Assembly (NCBI RefSeq): GCF_001640805.2
Contig: NC_066835.1
Coordinates: 8,860,227-8,924,226, forward strand
Origin: Lates calcarifer
Lineage: Eukaryota; Chordata; Actinopteri; Centropomidae
Direction of reading: 5' to 3'
Length of the DNA: 64,000 nt
Positions 1 through 64,000 of the stretch are shown piece by piece. Numbering within the stretch: position 1 is the stretch's first letter; the number at the start of each line of letters is the position of its first letter. Position numbers and translations under genes: made by a program. A model generated the notes under the pieces. The model did no database searches. It was not told where the DNA came from and worked only from the letters and a program-made list of their open reading frames with translations.

Positions 1-1564
1 AAACAAATGTAAGCATGCACAAACTAATACTGGACTACAGGCAATGTTGAAAGTGTGTTCCAGATAATGTATTTACATCTGTATGTGTGTGTGTGTGTGT
101 GTTGAAAGGAGGGTGGAAACTTGTTTTTGCTTGGTTTTCTTCCTTCCCGGTGGCATTTAAATGGGCATGCTGGATCGGACCCAGCACACGTACTGCATAC
201 CCACAATCCCTGATGGTGCCTGTCTTGTCTATTAGACATCCTGGCACTGATCTGTGGACCATTTTATTTGTCCCGGGGATGTTTTTGGTTGATGATGACT
301 TTTTTTAATTCTTCAAAAAGGCAGACAAAAATGAGAGATTTTTGATTTGTCAAAATTATGTGCCCATTTTTGAGGCTTGCATGTGGTCATGCCCTGTTGA
401 TTAAGTGAACCTTTAGTACTTACATTGCTGATCTTCATCATCTAAGTTGTTGCAGAGCAAATATGTAAAACTACAAGGAGGTGACCTTTGGTATTTTGTT
501 ATGTATTGATCCAACAGGATTTAATGTGTTCACTGTGTCCCTCTTTCTCCCATGGTTAGTTTCTTAAAATCCTTATCTCCCTCACTCGCTTGCCCCACTT
601 GCTGTCTCTCATTCCTTTCCTCAGTAATTGGCAAGGAGCCTAGTTGGCTCTCTCTGTCTTTCTCCCTTTCTCTGTCTCCTTCTTTTTTGTCTCCCTCTCC
701 TGCTCTGGTTGTCCTTTAAGAAACTGTTCTGACCTCTCTTCACATGGCCCAGGGCCACTAGTGTAGCCTTATGATGCTATCTGAAGCCTTATCAGGGGTG
801 TGGACCATAACCGACCCAGACAAGAGCCCATGCGCTCCTCAGGCTGTTCCCACCATGGGTACACCGAGGCTGGGCTTGGCTCGGCCCGTGGTGGCCCGTA
901 GCCAGCCAGACCTCTACAGCCACCACCCATTCACCCTCCACTCCCTAAGTCATTAAGGCCTCCATGGGGACTGGAAGTGCTCAGCTCCATGTAGCACTAG
1001 CTGCCCCATGAACACATGTTATACACACACCCGCATGTATCAAGCGTACACGAATAATATAACACACTTCCCTAACATTTCTCACATATGCACAAGCATT
1101 CAAATACGTGAACATAGCCAAGCATGCACACATGCATAATGATGCTGATTGATTCCGTATGTGCAACAAGGCCACTGTTTTGCCTTGGGGACGCCATTAC
1201 AGCGCTTAACGCCTACACAAAAGTGAGTACACACGTGCATTAAATGTTTGTGTGTGTGTGTGTGTGTACATGCACCAGAGATCCTTAACAGTACGTATCT
1301 TTTATTGAGCCAGCAGTGTACAACCACAACACAAATCATGACTGTGCATGTTTGTGAATAGGTTAAGATGAGATGTGCTAATACATAAACTGCATCAAGT
1401 GCCAGAACAACACCAATTATTGTTCTAAAATGTTAATTGAATTGCCAGTAGAGTTTCTTGACCATTTAATTATCTCAGGTTGCTTTTGTATCAGTAATGA
1501 ATCAGTCGTGACTCAGTTGTTCCATTCTGAAATATCTCAGTAAATATTAAATGGGTTGTCATGA

Positions 1565-1870
1565 AAATTTGTATACACATTCATGTCCCAATCAGAATTA
1601 ATTGTAATCACTTGTGATCCAAGTAGCTTTTCTGTAGACAGCATAAGGTTAACATTTCTATATGTCCATGGTCCAATGGTGTGGTTTGTGATCAAATACT
1701 TGCAAAGCTTATGATGTTCACGTGTTGATGCTATTGCAAATGTTAGCATGCTAACACATTAAATTAAGATGGTGGCAAATGAACATCAGCATATTGATGC
1801 ATGCTGATGTTAGCATTTTCTCAAAGCACCACTGTGTTTAAGCACAACCTCCCAGAGCTCCAAGCCTAGC
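1565..1870. repeat. Dispersed teleost repeat with 'gttagcatgctaac' palindrome
   Basis: It contains the phrases 'tgttagcatgctaacac', 'gatgttagcat' and 'caaagcaccactgtgtttaagcac', preceded by 'tcatgaaaatttgtatacacattcatg'. I recognise this pattern from memory as a common fish interspersed repeat, strongly decayed here. Borders are approximate. Confidence 0.55.
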
Positions 1871-2344
1871 TGTGACTCTTTGCTTTAGTTTTTTATGTAA
1901 TTGTTTTTGTGTTATTGCTTTGTATTTTTTTTTATTGTAGTTGCTTTTTGATGCCCCCCCCCCTTTTTATTTTAACCGTATGTTTATTGTCTTGCCTTGC
2001 TTTCACTACTTACCCATTAATAATGCACTTTGTAATTGTTTCTAAAGTTGCATAAATAACAATTATTATCATAGTACCCTCAACAGACCTCCATTAGTTT
2101 GCAATCATTAACAACAAAGCACTAATTGTCTTAACAAAGGATGAGAGGCAGAGTTTAATTTTAATAATAATATTCAGCTGTTTAAATGACCTAAGTCGTT
2201 TCCCTAAGTGTCAATTTGCAAATGTCAGCATCTATGTCCAAACTGATTGTTGCATTTTTTATATTTGTCTTTTTTCGTCCTCTGTCTGTTGAAAATTTGA
2301 TACTATAACTTAAACACTCCGTTAGAAATGTATTAAGTACAGTG

Positions 2345-2640
2345 GTCCTGCAATAAATTCTCCCTTCATGAAGGTTATAATGTTCAGGTTTTAATTGAAT
2401 CTGTTTGAGAGAGGTGTTGATTCAACTGTATGATAATATTGGAGGTGGTGTTGTATTGAATTATTAGGAGAGGTGTTGCAGGTATTAAATCTGCCCTCAT
2501 TGATATAAATGGGATGGACAAAATGATAGAAACACCTGCAATTAAACTGTACCACAAACTGTAGCCTCCAAAATGACCAGAAACACCTCTCTGAAACAGT
2601 TTCAATAAAATCTATAACCTTCACGATGAGAGGACATATT
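2345..2640. repeat. Hairpin-type dispersed repeat (MITE-like)
   Basis: The segment at about 2370-2420 (gaaggttat...attgaatctgtttgagagaggtgtt) is the imperfect reverse complement of about 2583-2626 (aacacctctctgaaacagtttcaat...ataaccttc). This gives inverted arms of about 45 bases around a 160-base loop, typical of a non-autonomous DNA element. Confidence 0.65.
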
Positions 2641-2885
2641 GTATTAGACTGCGATGGTTTACTATCAAGAACTGTGTGTGGACAAGGCATTTATGTGTAA
2701 CTCTGCTTATTATAGAGTAATGATCAGATCACTTTACAAAGAAGCAAGTAAATACAAACTGTGTATAGAGGTCAGTCAAGTGTATATGTGTGTGTGTTTG
2801 TGTGGGGTGACTACAGGCTACAGGTAGACAGGTTATCAGCATAGTGATCTGTGATCTCCCCAGACAGAACTCTGTCTATGTCTGA

Positions 2886-3034
2886 GTGTGTGTGTGTGTG
2901 TGTGTGTGTGTAGGTTTATTCTTGTGTAAGTATGCTCTCTCACATGTTTGTGAGCATTACCTGTATGTACCCATGGATGTGTATGTGTGTGTGTGTGTGT
3001 GTGGTGTGTGTGTGTGTGTGTGTGTATGTGTGTG
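2886..3034. repeat. (GT)n microsatellites
   Basis: GT dinucleotide runs at 2886-2911 and 2979-3034, the second interrupted by TG/TA changes. Confidence 0.95.
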
Positions 3035-3499
3035 AGGGAGAGAAAAAGAGAGCATGCCTCAGGGGTAAGCCGAGCCTCAGTTGGGTGAATGGCTCCAGTG
3101 TAGGACGACTTTGTCACAACCCCAGCCTGCTGCTCTTTGAATAAAGCAGGTCAAACAATGCTGACTCCTCCACTGTAAGCCAGCCTACAGTCAACCTGTT
3201 CTTTATTCCACCAACAATAGAACAGGTTTCATGTTACGGCATACTAAAGCTGTCTCAAAGAACTCTTGAAGTCCATAAATCTCCATGACCATATTTTCTA
3301 TTTCAGTTTCTTATGATGAATTCAACATGCTTTGACACTTCTCACCTGTAAGCTACAACCATGTTGCAACAGAAAATATGTAGGAGTGACAGAACTTGGA
3401 GAAATATATCCGCCATAAACCTGCAGTAGATTCTGTATGTCACCAGCAACTAAAAAAAGCAAAAAGAATATAATGCAACTTTCAGTACAGCCCTAAATC

Positions 3500-4440
3500 C
3501 AGTGTTCATGAGCTAATGTCCATCCACCTCAACCTTAGATTCAGGAGGAGCAGTATAGATGCTCCTGGTTATGAAGCAGTGATGCTGCTGCCACAAAATG
3601 TGGCGCCTAAGCTATTGTTACAAGTCATCCACTCCATGTACCACTGTCTCTGCATTAAGTCATGGATGTTTTCATTTTGGATCCACCAGGGCTGTTACTT
3701 GTCACCTATTGTATTTGTAATTTTCATGGACAGAATCACAAGGCACAGCCAAGCAGTTGAGAGTATCCAGTTTGGTGATATCACAATTGCATAGCTGTCT
3801 GCTGATGATGTAGTTTTGTTGGCTTCATCAGGGCATGACCCCCAGCTTGTGCTGGGACAGTTTGCAGCCAGCTGTGAAGCTGTTAGGATCATTATCTGCA
3901 CCTCCAAATTTTAGGCCGGAAAAAGGCGGATTGCCCAGTTGGAGTTAAAAGAGAGTAGCTGTCTCAAGTTAAGGAGTTGGGCAGATGAAGTTGGGGACCT
4001 GCTTACAAGTGAAGGTATACTGGCCTGCAGTCTCATGCATGTTGTACCATTGTACTTCTGAAAGCCTGAGAGCAAGGTTCTCAATTTGCCTATCAATTTT
4101 TATTCTGACACTCACCTGTGGCCATTAGCTTCAAGTTGGCATTTCAGAAATTCAGAAGGAATTCAGAGGTTTTCCACAGCTCCTTTGCATTAAAACAAGC
4201 CAAGTAAGATTGCTGAGGTGGAGTCTGATCATGATGTTCCGTGTGTACCTTGCTGTTGAGGTTCCCAGACCTAACACATGGGAGGAATTATCTATACCTC
4301 ATTTGGCCTGGGAATACCTCAGTGCCTCCCAGGCTGAGCTGGAGGATGTGGCTGAGGAGTGAAATGTCTCAACTGATACAACGTCTGCTTATTTTGCTGC
4401 CATTGTGACCAGGAAACAGACAGGCAATGTCAAATAATAA
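3500..4440 (+). mobile_element. Decayed non-LTR retrotransposon (LINE) reverse transcriptase fragment
   Basis: Plus-strand translation gives recognisable pieces of a fish LINE reverse transcriptase in order: IHQGCYLSPIVFVIFMDRIT, the catalytic-type LSADDVVLLASSGHDPQL, the segment after it (LGQFAASCEAVRI), and a C-terminal part (WEELSIPHLAWEYLS) around 4280-4330. The reading is broken by stops (for example at 3793) and frame changes, and FADD has become SADD, so it is a dead copy. It lies in slc25a13 intron 7, same orientation as the gene. Confidence 0.85.
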
Positions 4441-4601
4441 AATAGGGATATAAGATGTTTTCATTGTATGACAATGGTTATATCTTATTGTGTCCCACCA
4501 TTTTTGAATCCATGTGCAAACCAGTAAATGTTGGTTTGTATCTTAAGGTGTGGTGCCCATCATTTTAGTAGAAACTAAATAAAAATCTGTCTTTTCTGTA
4601 G

Positions 4602-27906
<23,305 letters not shown>

Positions 27907-29538
27907 ACTGCTCACTTTGTTTAGTCCATGGGTGAGGTGGGGGGTAAGTGAAAGAGAGGGCTTGAATGTTTGTAGTATTTTAAGTCACTTATTTAAAATT
28001 ATTTATTATTTATCTTATATAGTAGTATATAGGCAGACATGTTAATTGGTGAGCCAGTTAGCATGGGTGATTTCAAGGAAACTCTTTGTAGAACTTGTGC
28101 AGTATTTGTTTTAACTTTGATTGACATTGTATAGAGTTGTATTATATTGGGGTTTTGTTTTTCATACAGTTTAGCCAGTACAGTATATGCACACAGACAG
28201 TAGAAGGGCTGGCAGATGTTGAAACACACCTTAACCGCTTTGGAAAATAGTATCAATAACTACATACAGCAGCAGCTTTTTCCAGTGTCTTCCTATTGTT
28301 GCTTTATAATCAAAAGCACATTCCTCATATCATATAACTGGCTAAAAAAATTATTGATCATAAATGTGGCACTTCTGTATATAGGAGATATCCAGAGACA
28401 TATTTTCATATCTATATGGCTGTTTTGGTCCTGACTTGCTCATTTGATCAAATGTATCCACAAAAATTTGACCAATCAATACTTGAATGTAAAGACAGAG
28501 TGTAACATTCTGACTGTACAAGATGTTAACTGTTGTAAGATTATTTGGTTTCAGGTCTAAATGTATGCAGACGTGTAAATATCTGAAAGAGACAAAGAGC
28601 TGGCACCAACTGCACTTCTGTAGCGTGTCACGACTGAGTATTTAAAACTGTACAGTGCAGAGAATGTAGGAGTTACATATGGTGTGTAATAATCGTGCCT
28701 TACTGTACGTATGGCAGCAACGTGTGTACTGAGAGTAAAGAGAAACTTATATTAGTAAACTGAACGAATGCTGAGTTTTCATTCCCCTTTTTTGAACAAA
28801 CAGAAAAGCAAGACATAGGTTCATCAGCTATGCTTTAATGGTCAACATAGCAGGGTTTAATAGCGAGCACTCTGCATTACAATATACTTCTTGTTAATTG
28901 TTACAGTTCATGAAAGAATATACAGTTGCAGCTCTTATTTAGAACAAAAGACCAGTGTGCCAAAACCACCACTGATTCTGTTTCTGACACCATGAAACAC
29001 TGACACATAGCAGCCACAAAGCCTCACGTGTGAAAACGTCACCATACTAACTCCATTTTTATGTATTTGGAATATTTCAGGAATGTGTCGCATGCAGGCG
29101 TAATACAGAGAAAAGAAGCACAACATAAAGTGAACGTGACATAAAGTGGATACATGACTAGTCTATGGACCCTGCTGTATTTTTTACAGTAGTGCAAAGC
29201 GTTGTTACAGTACACATATCTTTGTAAGGCTATAAGACTGCCACTTTGTATATACTGTAGGCTCACGGGTTGCAAGCAACACATCACCTTAAGTCATTAA
29301 CAAATAAATAAGGGTGGACAAATCAGTAGAAGTCAACAGTTCAACCATTAATAGGCAATTTGCATTTAGAGGGGAGCAAATGCAAAGATACGATAAAAGC
29401 GCGGCCTTGTTTGGACCAGACAGGAACATGAACATAAAAGGTACAGAAACGAAAGAGAAGTGAGTGAGAAGCTCATGCTACAGTGACACCAATAAAAGCA
29501 CACCGGGTCTCTGATTCACTCCACTTTGGTTTGGAGTT
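27907..29538. other. Convergent 3' ends: slc25a13 and dync1i1 3' UTRs plus short intergenic DNA
   Basis: The 1.6 kb between the two stop codons must hold both 3' UTRs. No canonical AATAAA was found on the plus strand in the likely slc25a13 UTR; weak AGTAAA variants sit at 28734-28739 and 28754-28759. On the minus strand ATTAAA (tttaat on plus) occurs at 28856-28861 and 28834-28839. If these are used, the two transcripts would end within about 100 bases of each other. This polyadenylation assignment is inference. Confidence 0.5.
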
Positions 29539-58134
<28,596 letters not shown>

Positions 58135-58319
58135 CTGTAAGAGAGTTGGAAAAAAAAAACACGAAAGAGAGAAAGCACTCATGTTAATCAACAGCTGTTC
58201 CAATTTTCCTCGACCTCCTGCTGTGTGCCGCCTTCCCCCCCTTCTTACCAAAATAATCATTCCCAGACATGCACCGGTACACCTGACTAACAAACATTCG
58301 GTCCAAACGGGTTTCATTT

Positions 58320-58343
58320 ACACACACACACACACACACACAC
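58320..58343. repeat. (CA)n microsatellite
   Basis: Uninterrupted CA run in the intron upstream of exon 7. Confidence 0.95.
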
Positions 58344-59149
58344 GTATTTGTGGAAAAAAAATGTGAAGCACAAATGCTGCAGAATTTCCATTACTGTTGC
58401 TTATGTATATTAAGTATACATGGTCTTGGGAAAAGAAATATCACAGGAAATGAGCCTGTGCCCATTTCCGTGTCGTAGCTGAGGCGTATGTTCACATGGT
58501 CCCCATATGTGGAGATACTGCACTCATCATGCATGCCAGTAAGACGCACACACTCACAGTCGGCAGGAAAAAGTCAGAGTTGTGTGCTCTCTCTTCTTTC
58601 TCTCACCTTTGACCCCATCCACTGGTGTGTGTGTGTAAAAGGGGATTCCCTCTGCATTCCCCCCAATCAAGCTCTGCAATTATACTCGACTCCTCAGGAT
58701 TTATTGAAGTGTGCGCAGTGTGTGTGTGTGTTTGGGGTTCAAGTATGAAGGGTTACTGTCAACATAGGCACCTGCCTGTCAGCTACTGCCCCACCAACCC
58801 CCACCCTACCCCTGAGGGTATGTGTTGGTAACCCTCGCCAACCTCTCCTCTTTTCTGCTGCTCCCTCCAATTCTGAAGCAGATGCTGAGGGGGGGGGGGC
58901 AGCCTCTCTGAAGACCTCTTAACACCCTGACACCGCGACCAGACACCTGTGGTCTGCCAACACACACACGCACACACTATACACACACATACAATCTGTC
59001 TTTCTCTTGCTCTCAAACACACACACACCCGGGGCCCTCGCCCGCAGTGCGAGGGGTGGAGAGGGGTTAACTGGTGCAGGGTCAAACTGACAACAGTCGC
59101 TCAGTCCAGCGGGAGGAAGTGACTACATCACATCCTCAGACGTGTCATG

Positions 59150-59182
<33 letters not shown>

Positions 59183-60589
59183 GAGGCACACAAGCACACA
59201 CTTCGGTGTGTGTTTAACTCAGCTGGAGTAAGGCCTGGGGCACTGTTAAAACCACTCGCTCAAGGGCCTCTCTTGCACCGGATGAACTGTCCATTTATCA
59301 CTTGCCTAAGCTCTTGATGAACTCACTACCGCTCTTTAAGAGCAACAAATACGATTCTGATTGGTGAAACACTTCAGTGATTTTATTATTATCATTACAA
59401 TCATCCCTACCCTTATTTTACTACATTATTTTAGGCTTCCCAGTACCTCATCCTCTCACCCTGTCTTTGTATTTTCTTTTCTTCCTCACTTCCAAGTAAA
59501 CGTTTTTGATATATGACTTTAATTTTCATAGTGTGTGTACATAATAAATGACTAAACTAAATCAAACACATGGCGGCGAGGCTCAGTCCAAGTTGGTGGT
59601 TAACAGCCAACTGTAGTGATCCAAACACCAGTGACCCACCAGTATGGAGGAGAGACCAGAGAGGACTAGACAGGCAGACTGCCAGACTAGCTCCATGTCT
59701 GAGCTGCCAAAACAGACAAGCTGCAAACAGAAACGCACAGGAATACCCATCTTTCCAGCCCCTTTCTCTCCCTCTGTGTTTGTTTGTAAAGCTTTACTTC
59801 TCTCAGATGTAGTCTTTTTGTCACCTATCAGTCATTCTTCACCTCTACAATCTGGTCATTAATCTGCAAATGCCTCAGGATGTGAGAAAGCAAACAGGGC
59901 TGCTGCTAACCAACACTGGGTAGATACATTACACGCAACTTCTACTCTATTCAGCTCTATTCTATTTTCTTGACCTTACGTGACCAGTCCGGTGGTTGGA
60001 ATGTGTGGTGATGGGGATAGGAGGAGCGTGAGTAGAGGAGAGAGACCACATTGAGGAGCGGTCAAACTGTCAACCCCCGGGACCACAGGACTATGGAGCA
60101 AGGCAGCATGATTCATGGCCTATGGGTTACCTCACTGAGGGGAGACGGTCCAATTCCCGTACGAAGATACTGCTGATGTCGTTGCCAGTGGCCATGCATC
60201 AAGTTGTTCTGTCACAGTCCCGCACCAAAAATATCCCGGCAATTTCCTTTGAATGGAAATTTTCAGAGATACATTTTTGTGTGTGCTCGAAGTAAAGCAC
60301 GAGCTATAGTGCGGTAAACGATACTGGAAAGTATGGCTCATGGGTTAGAGAAGGTAATATAAAACTTTATGTAAAATGTACATGCAGACACACATAGAGG
60401 CAATACAGGGTTTCCTGTTGAGTTGCAAAAAAGAAGCAGGGAAGGGAATTCAAAAGAGACAATCTCCCACAGTTTGAGTGTGTCTGACTGCTACCCTGCA
60501 AGTATCTGCACACTTTCTTGTTTCTACCTCATTCCAGTCACGGGATGCTTTCTCTTTCCACCTGCTGCTTAATACCGCTCCTCGCTGCA

Positions 60590-60801
60590 GGACAACAGGT
60601 TAACTGGTATCCTCCCCCTTGCCACAGACAGGGGGTCCACCTTGATGAAACTCCACTTGGGGGCTCCCGTTTTGACCGGCTACACACCCGGGGTAATGAT
60701 ATCCTCGGTAGCCCAGGGCCGCTGCATCTGGCAGCCTCAATCTTCCCCCAGCTGCTTCCCCATGCTGACCAGGCCCAGTCAATTCAGCACAGCCTGGCAG
60801 G
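60590..60801. other. GC-rich exon-like island of unknown nature
   Basis: A GC-rich block in AT-rich surroundings. On the plus strand it has an acceptor-like ccttgccacag before 60630 and a strong donor-like GGCAG|gtatgc at 60801; two plus-strand frames stay open between them. None of the six frames resembles dynein intermediate chain or another family I know. It could be an exon of an unknown transcript, a repeat fragment or a conserved regulatory block. Confidence 0.25.
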
Positions 60802-60959
60802 TATGCAGACGCACAGATTCATGGCGTGGAGATACAAACACAAGTACACACACTCATGCATGCACGCACACACATATACACACAAAGAGAGGCATATACA
60901 CACGCCCAAATGTTGTTGTTATGTTAGTAACTGGCCAATACTGTAATAATAAATGTTAA

Positions 60960-61860
60960 AAATACTATTTGGTTTTTGGCCAAAGCTCAAAAAGAATGAA
61001 GCCGAGAGATGTTCTGCCATTCTTCACAGATGATTCTCTTTGTTGGAGGGGTTTTGTTGCTCTACCTTCTGCTTTAAAATGCTAAAGATTTTATATTGGA
61101 TTCAAGTCAGGGCACATATTTGGCCAAGTCGTAGTCATCACTATTTTCTTCTTTACAAACTCCAGTGTGATTTTTGCTGTGTGTTTTGGAGTTACTGTCA
61201 CATGGAAAATTCCTCTCCTACTGGGCTTCTTGAGATTGGGAGTCATCTTTTCGTCAGGATTTGGATAAACAAACTTGCATTCGCGGTGCCATCTATAAAT
61301 GCCATCTCCCTTACACCTTTTGCACTCACGCAGCCACATATCTCTCACACTCCTACCTCCATGTTTCACGGTCAGCACTGTGCAGTCACTGCGGTCGTCC
61401 TGGCCAGGTCCACACCAAACATGCTGGACCCCGTCTGATCCAAACAAATTTATTTTGCTTTCATCTGACCAAAGGATGTGCTGCCAATATTCATCAGGCC
61501 TCTTTTCTTTTTTCTTTGGCAAAGTTTAATCTTGCAGTTTTGTGAGCAATGATTTTCTTCTTGGACGGCAGCCGTCGAGGTTGACTTCATGCAGTGTCCT
61601 TTGTACTGTCTCATCAGTCACTGAAACATTTCCACAGATAATCTTTGTGCCAAGTCAGAAGCACTTGCACGTCTGTTTTTCAGTACAATCACTGTAGTGC
61701 TTCTGCTATTGGTAGTATGGTTCTTCTTATACCTCCCAGTCACTGCTGGAGCTGTGTTTGGGCTCATGTTCAGTAGCCTACAGATGCTTTTATACCCTCT
61801 CCCATTTTTATGAAGCCTCAGAATCTGATTTCTTATTTATTCAGGCAGTTCCTGCATTGG
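60960..61860 (-). mobile_element. Decayed Tc1-like transposon (transposase pseudogene)
   Basis: Minus-strand translation shows, in order from 61860 downward, a helix-turn-helix-like start (LPEQIRNQILRLHKNGRGYK, then SICRLLSMSPNT), WSDESKINLFGSDG (first catalytic Asp region), TVKHGGRSVRDMW, a decayed PKHTAKITLEFV (second Asp replaced), WPNMCPDLNPI, and an ELWPKTK-like remnant near 60970-60990. Stops and frameshifts break it, so it cannot make an active enzyme. It sits in dync1i1 intron 6 in the gene's orientation. Confidence 0.85.
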
Positions 61861-64000
61861 ATGAGTAGTTGGGAGTAGTAGGGAGATAGTTAAGGTATTA
61901 GTATTATTATCAGGAGGGAAAAAAGCTGGATTGGTGTATCCCTAACAAAATGACTGATTCTGTCTATGTAACTCACCAACATTTGTTAGTACCTCCAAAG
62001 CAAATAAAAAATGGAAAGCAAAATAAATAACCTTATATGTGACAGGATATTTGACAGGCTATTCTGAAACTGTGCTTGTTTTCACCTTTATATGCACCTA
62101 CACAGAACTTCTCCAAAGACAGATCACTCACAACCCTCACAGACAGACAAGAAGGCGTTCACTAGTATTACAATACAACTGACTACTGTATTGAGGGTAA
62201 TTAACACTTTATTATCATGTTTTCTGTCCACAAGGCCCTTGTTAACCAGTATAAGAATCATTATTGCTTTTATGGACTAACAGAAGAGTGAAATAGTTCA
62301 GGTAAGAGTAATAGGCTGATCTGTTTGTGGAATAAAGAAAACATAGTCTTAATGAAGGCTGATACACCACTGAGAGTTTCATTAGCTTAAACATCTTGTA
62401 TTATTTCACAGTAGGCAGCTACTATCGAGCATGTGGAGAGAAGAGTTTTAAAGAGACTGACAGCACATAAAAGATGCACACTGTCTTCTGCTTCCCTTCG
62501 GCTAGGACATAAAGCACAATGGCTTGATGTGTCATGGCAATAATGAGTTAGCATGTGTTCTGTTTGGTGAGGATCAAAGCGTTAGCTAACCTTTTATTCT
62601 GAACCCAATCCACAGTGAGTGCTAGTGTGCTGAAATGTGTTAGTGCAAGCTCGGAGCAACTGGCGTGGTTATCAAAAGAGCTGTGTGTGTGTGTGCGCAG
62701 AGGGGAGGACGAGACCAGGCCCTAAGTTTGTCATCGACTACATTACAGGGGCAGAGCTGCAGACTTATCATAGAAATATGGAGGTGACTACTAAACTGAG
62801 TCACACACAATCAAAGCTGACAGTGCTCATAATTTTTATAGATCTCTATTATATTAATCACAAAGACAGAGAGACACTGATATGAAAGAAGAGAGGCGGC
62901 GGAAACAGGGAGAGGGACACAAAAGAGAAATCCAGCAGGATATTGGGGGGGATCCCACGCACTGGGAATAACCCTACAACATCATATATGGGCACACACA
63001 CACACACACACTCCAGAGAGTTCGCAGGGGTTCTGGGAGGTTGGCTGTTGAGCAGACCACAACACAAGCACTATGCAGAGAAGTAGGAGGAGGTCGACAA
63101 GACTTGAAAGGCTCCTCTAATGTGGCCCTGGCACGACAACACACACACACTCAGACACACACACAGATATGCATTAACTTCACTGAGAACAACTCTTATT
63201 GTTAGAGAAATACATACTCACACTACATTCACTTCACCTCTGCATATATTGCAAATAACCCAAGGCATCAGGGGAATTCTCTCACTTTTATTCGTCCCAC
63301 CTCCAGTAATGTAATCCTTGTTATCCAATTACTGGAAAAAAAAGATTGATGTAACCACACTGATTTTATACAACTGAAATAATAATATAAAATGATGTAA
63401 TCCTAATATAAATAATTGTGATGTGATAGGCCTACAGGAAATTTTCCTTGCCACATGGGGCATCATGTTATGGCACATAACCATCAACATTTTATCACAA
63501 TAATCACTGGTTGACAATGTAAACACCTAGAAAACACTGTCATCTCTAAATAAAGCAAAAAGGAGAACACTGGGAATATAGAGCTTTAACTCTTCACAAT
63601 CTTTATGGGTTATTTAAAGCTGACCTATTTTGAGATTAAAATAAACACTGCTCCACATTTTTTTTCATGCTTCTGACAGCATTTGCAAGCCTTGTACCCA
63701 CTCGCAAGCATCCTGGTGAACTCTCTGGGCAATCTAACACAGATCACTAGGTTTTGTTAATACCCAGCTGGACTCACATAAAACTCTCTTTCTAAACACA
63801 GAGAAACACTGCCAACATTTTAGGGACCTCTGTTAAGTCAGGCTGGACAGCAAATTGATGGGTTAGAGCCAGCTGTGCACTAAAGTCGAACAGATCTTTT
63901 ACTGGGAGGTGACAGGGCAGCCCAACCTGCTCAAGAATCTTACTGATCTGTAGATGGTCAACACAGACGGGACAGATTGTTGGGAAAAGTGCAACAACAT

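Larger units (their letters stand above)
1..4601 (+). other. Part of an upstream slc25a13 intron
   Basis: No exon of citrin upstream of exon 8 was recognised in this stretch. It holds a GT microsatellite near 80-102, pyrimidine-rich sequence at 540-740, two dispersed repeats (1565-1870, 2345-2640), long GT runs at 2886-3034 and a decayed retrotransposon (3500-4440), listed separately. The rest shows nothing I can name. Confidence 0.7.
58135..64000 (-). other. Part of dync1i1 intron 6
   Basis: No further dync1i1 exon was recognised. The interval holds CA runs (58320-58343, 59162-59182, 62993-63011), a GC-rich exon-like island (60590-60801) and a decayed Tc1-like transposon (60960-61860). Confidence 0.6.

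Noticed and set aside
771..956. Pro-rich plus-strand open frame considered as an upstream citrin exon
   Set aside because: It does not resemble the EF-hand or linker sequence of citrin and lacks suitable splice borders.
60132..60341. Minus-strand open frame considered as an upstream dync1i1 exon
   Set aside because: No frame shows the expected VDFLPREVV or KETQTP sequence, and the phases do not fit exon 7.
62637..62885. 82-codon open frame containing GRTRPGPKFVIDYITGAEL
   Set aside because: It crosses a GT-rich tract with no matching splice structure or known family; probably chance.

Overview
This is a window of vertebrate, almost certainly teleost (probably percomorph), genomic DNA. The evidence is split coding exons with GT/AG borders, long introns full of (CA)n/(GT)n microsatellites, and several dispersed repeat types familiar from fish genomes. 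There is no bacterial-style gene packing. Only two protein-coding genes can be supported, both incomplete at the window edges, and they converge tail to tail.

Plus strand, 4602-27906: the last eleven coding exons of slc25a13 (citrin, the mitochondrial aspartate/glutamate carrier). They encode about 425 residues: the end of the regulatory region, the whole six-helix carrier domain with its three signature motifs, and the C-terminal tail. The N-terminal EF-hand exons lie before position 1. Minus strand, 58134 down to 29539: the last eleven coding exons of dync1i1 (cytoplasmic dynein 1 intermediate chain 1). They encode about 470 residues: an acidic linker, the WD-repeat propeller and the C-terminus. 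The N-terminal exons (p150Glued-binding helix and light-chain sites) lie beyond 64000. All 22 exons join in a continuous reading frame when exon lengths and split codons are checked by hand. The two stop codons are 1.6 kb apart. The same convergent pair exists in human (SLC25A13/DYNC1I1), and the paralogous pair SLC25A12/DYNC1I2 has the same arrangement. Diagnostic residues assign both genes here to the A13/I1 copy.

Everything else is intron or short intergenic DNA. Recognisable content includes a decayed non-LTR retrotransposon (3.5-4.4 kb), a decayed Tc1-like transposase (61-61.9 kb), a tRNA-type SINE relic (18.5 kb), several short TTAA-ended MITE-like elements (some nested), and a 165-bp tandem array of seven units inside the last dync1i1 intron (30.25-31.47 kb). 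There are many microsatellites, some touching splice donors. The points most worth a second look are the possible double role of dync1i1 exons 15 and 17 as developmental enhancers, the 165-bp array, the exon 15 splice donor embedded in a (GT)n run, a pair of RFX X-box-like motifs at 17.0-17.1 kb, and an unexplained GC-rich exon-like island at 60.6-60.8 kb. No previously undescribed protein system is visible.
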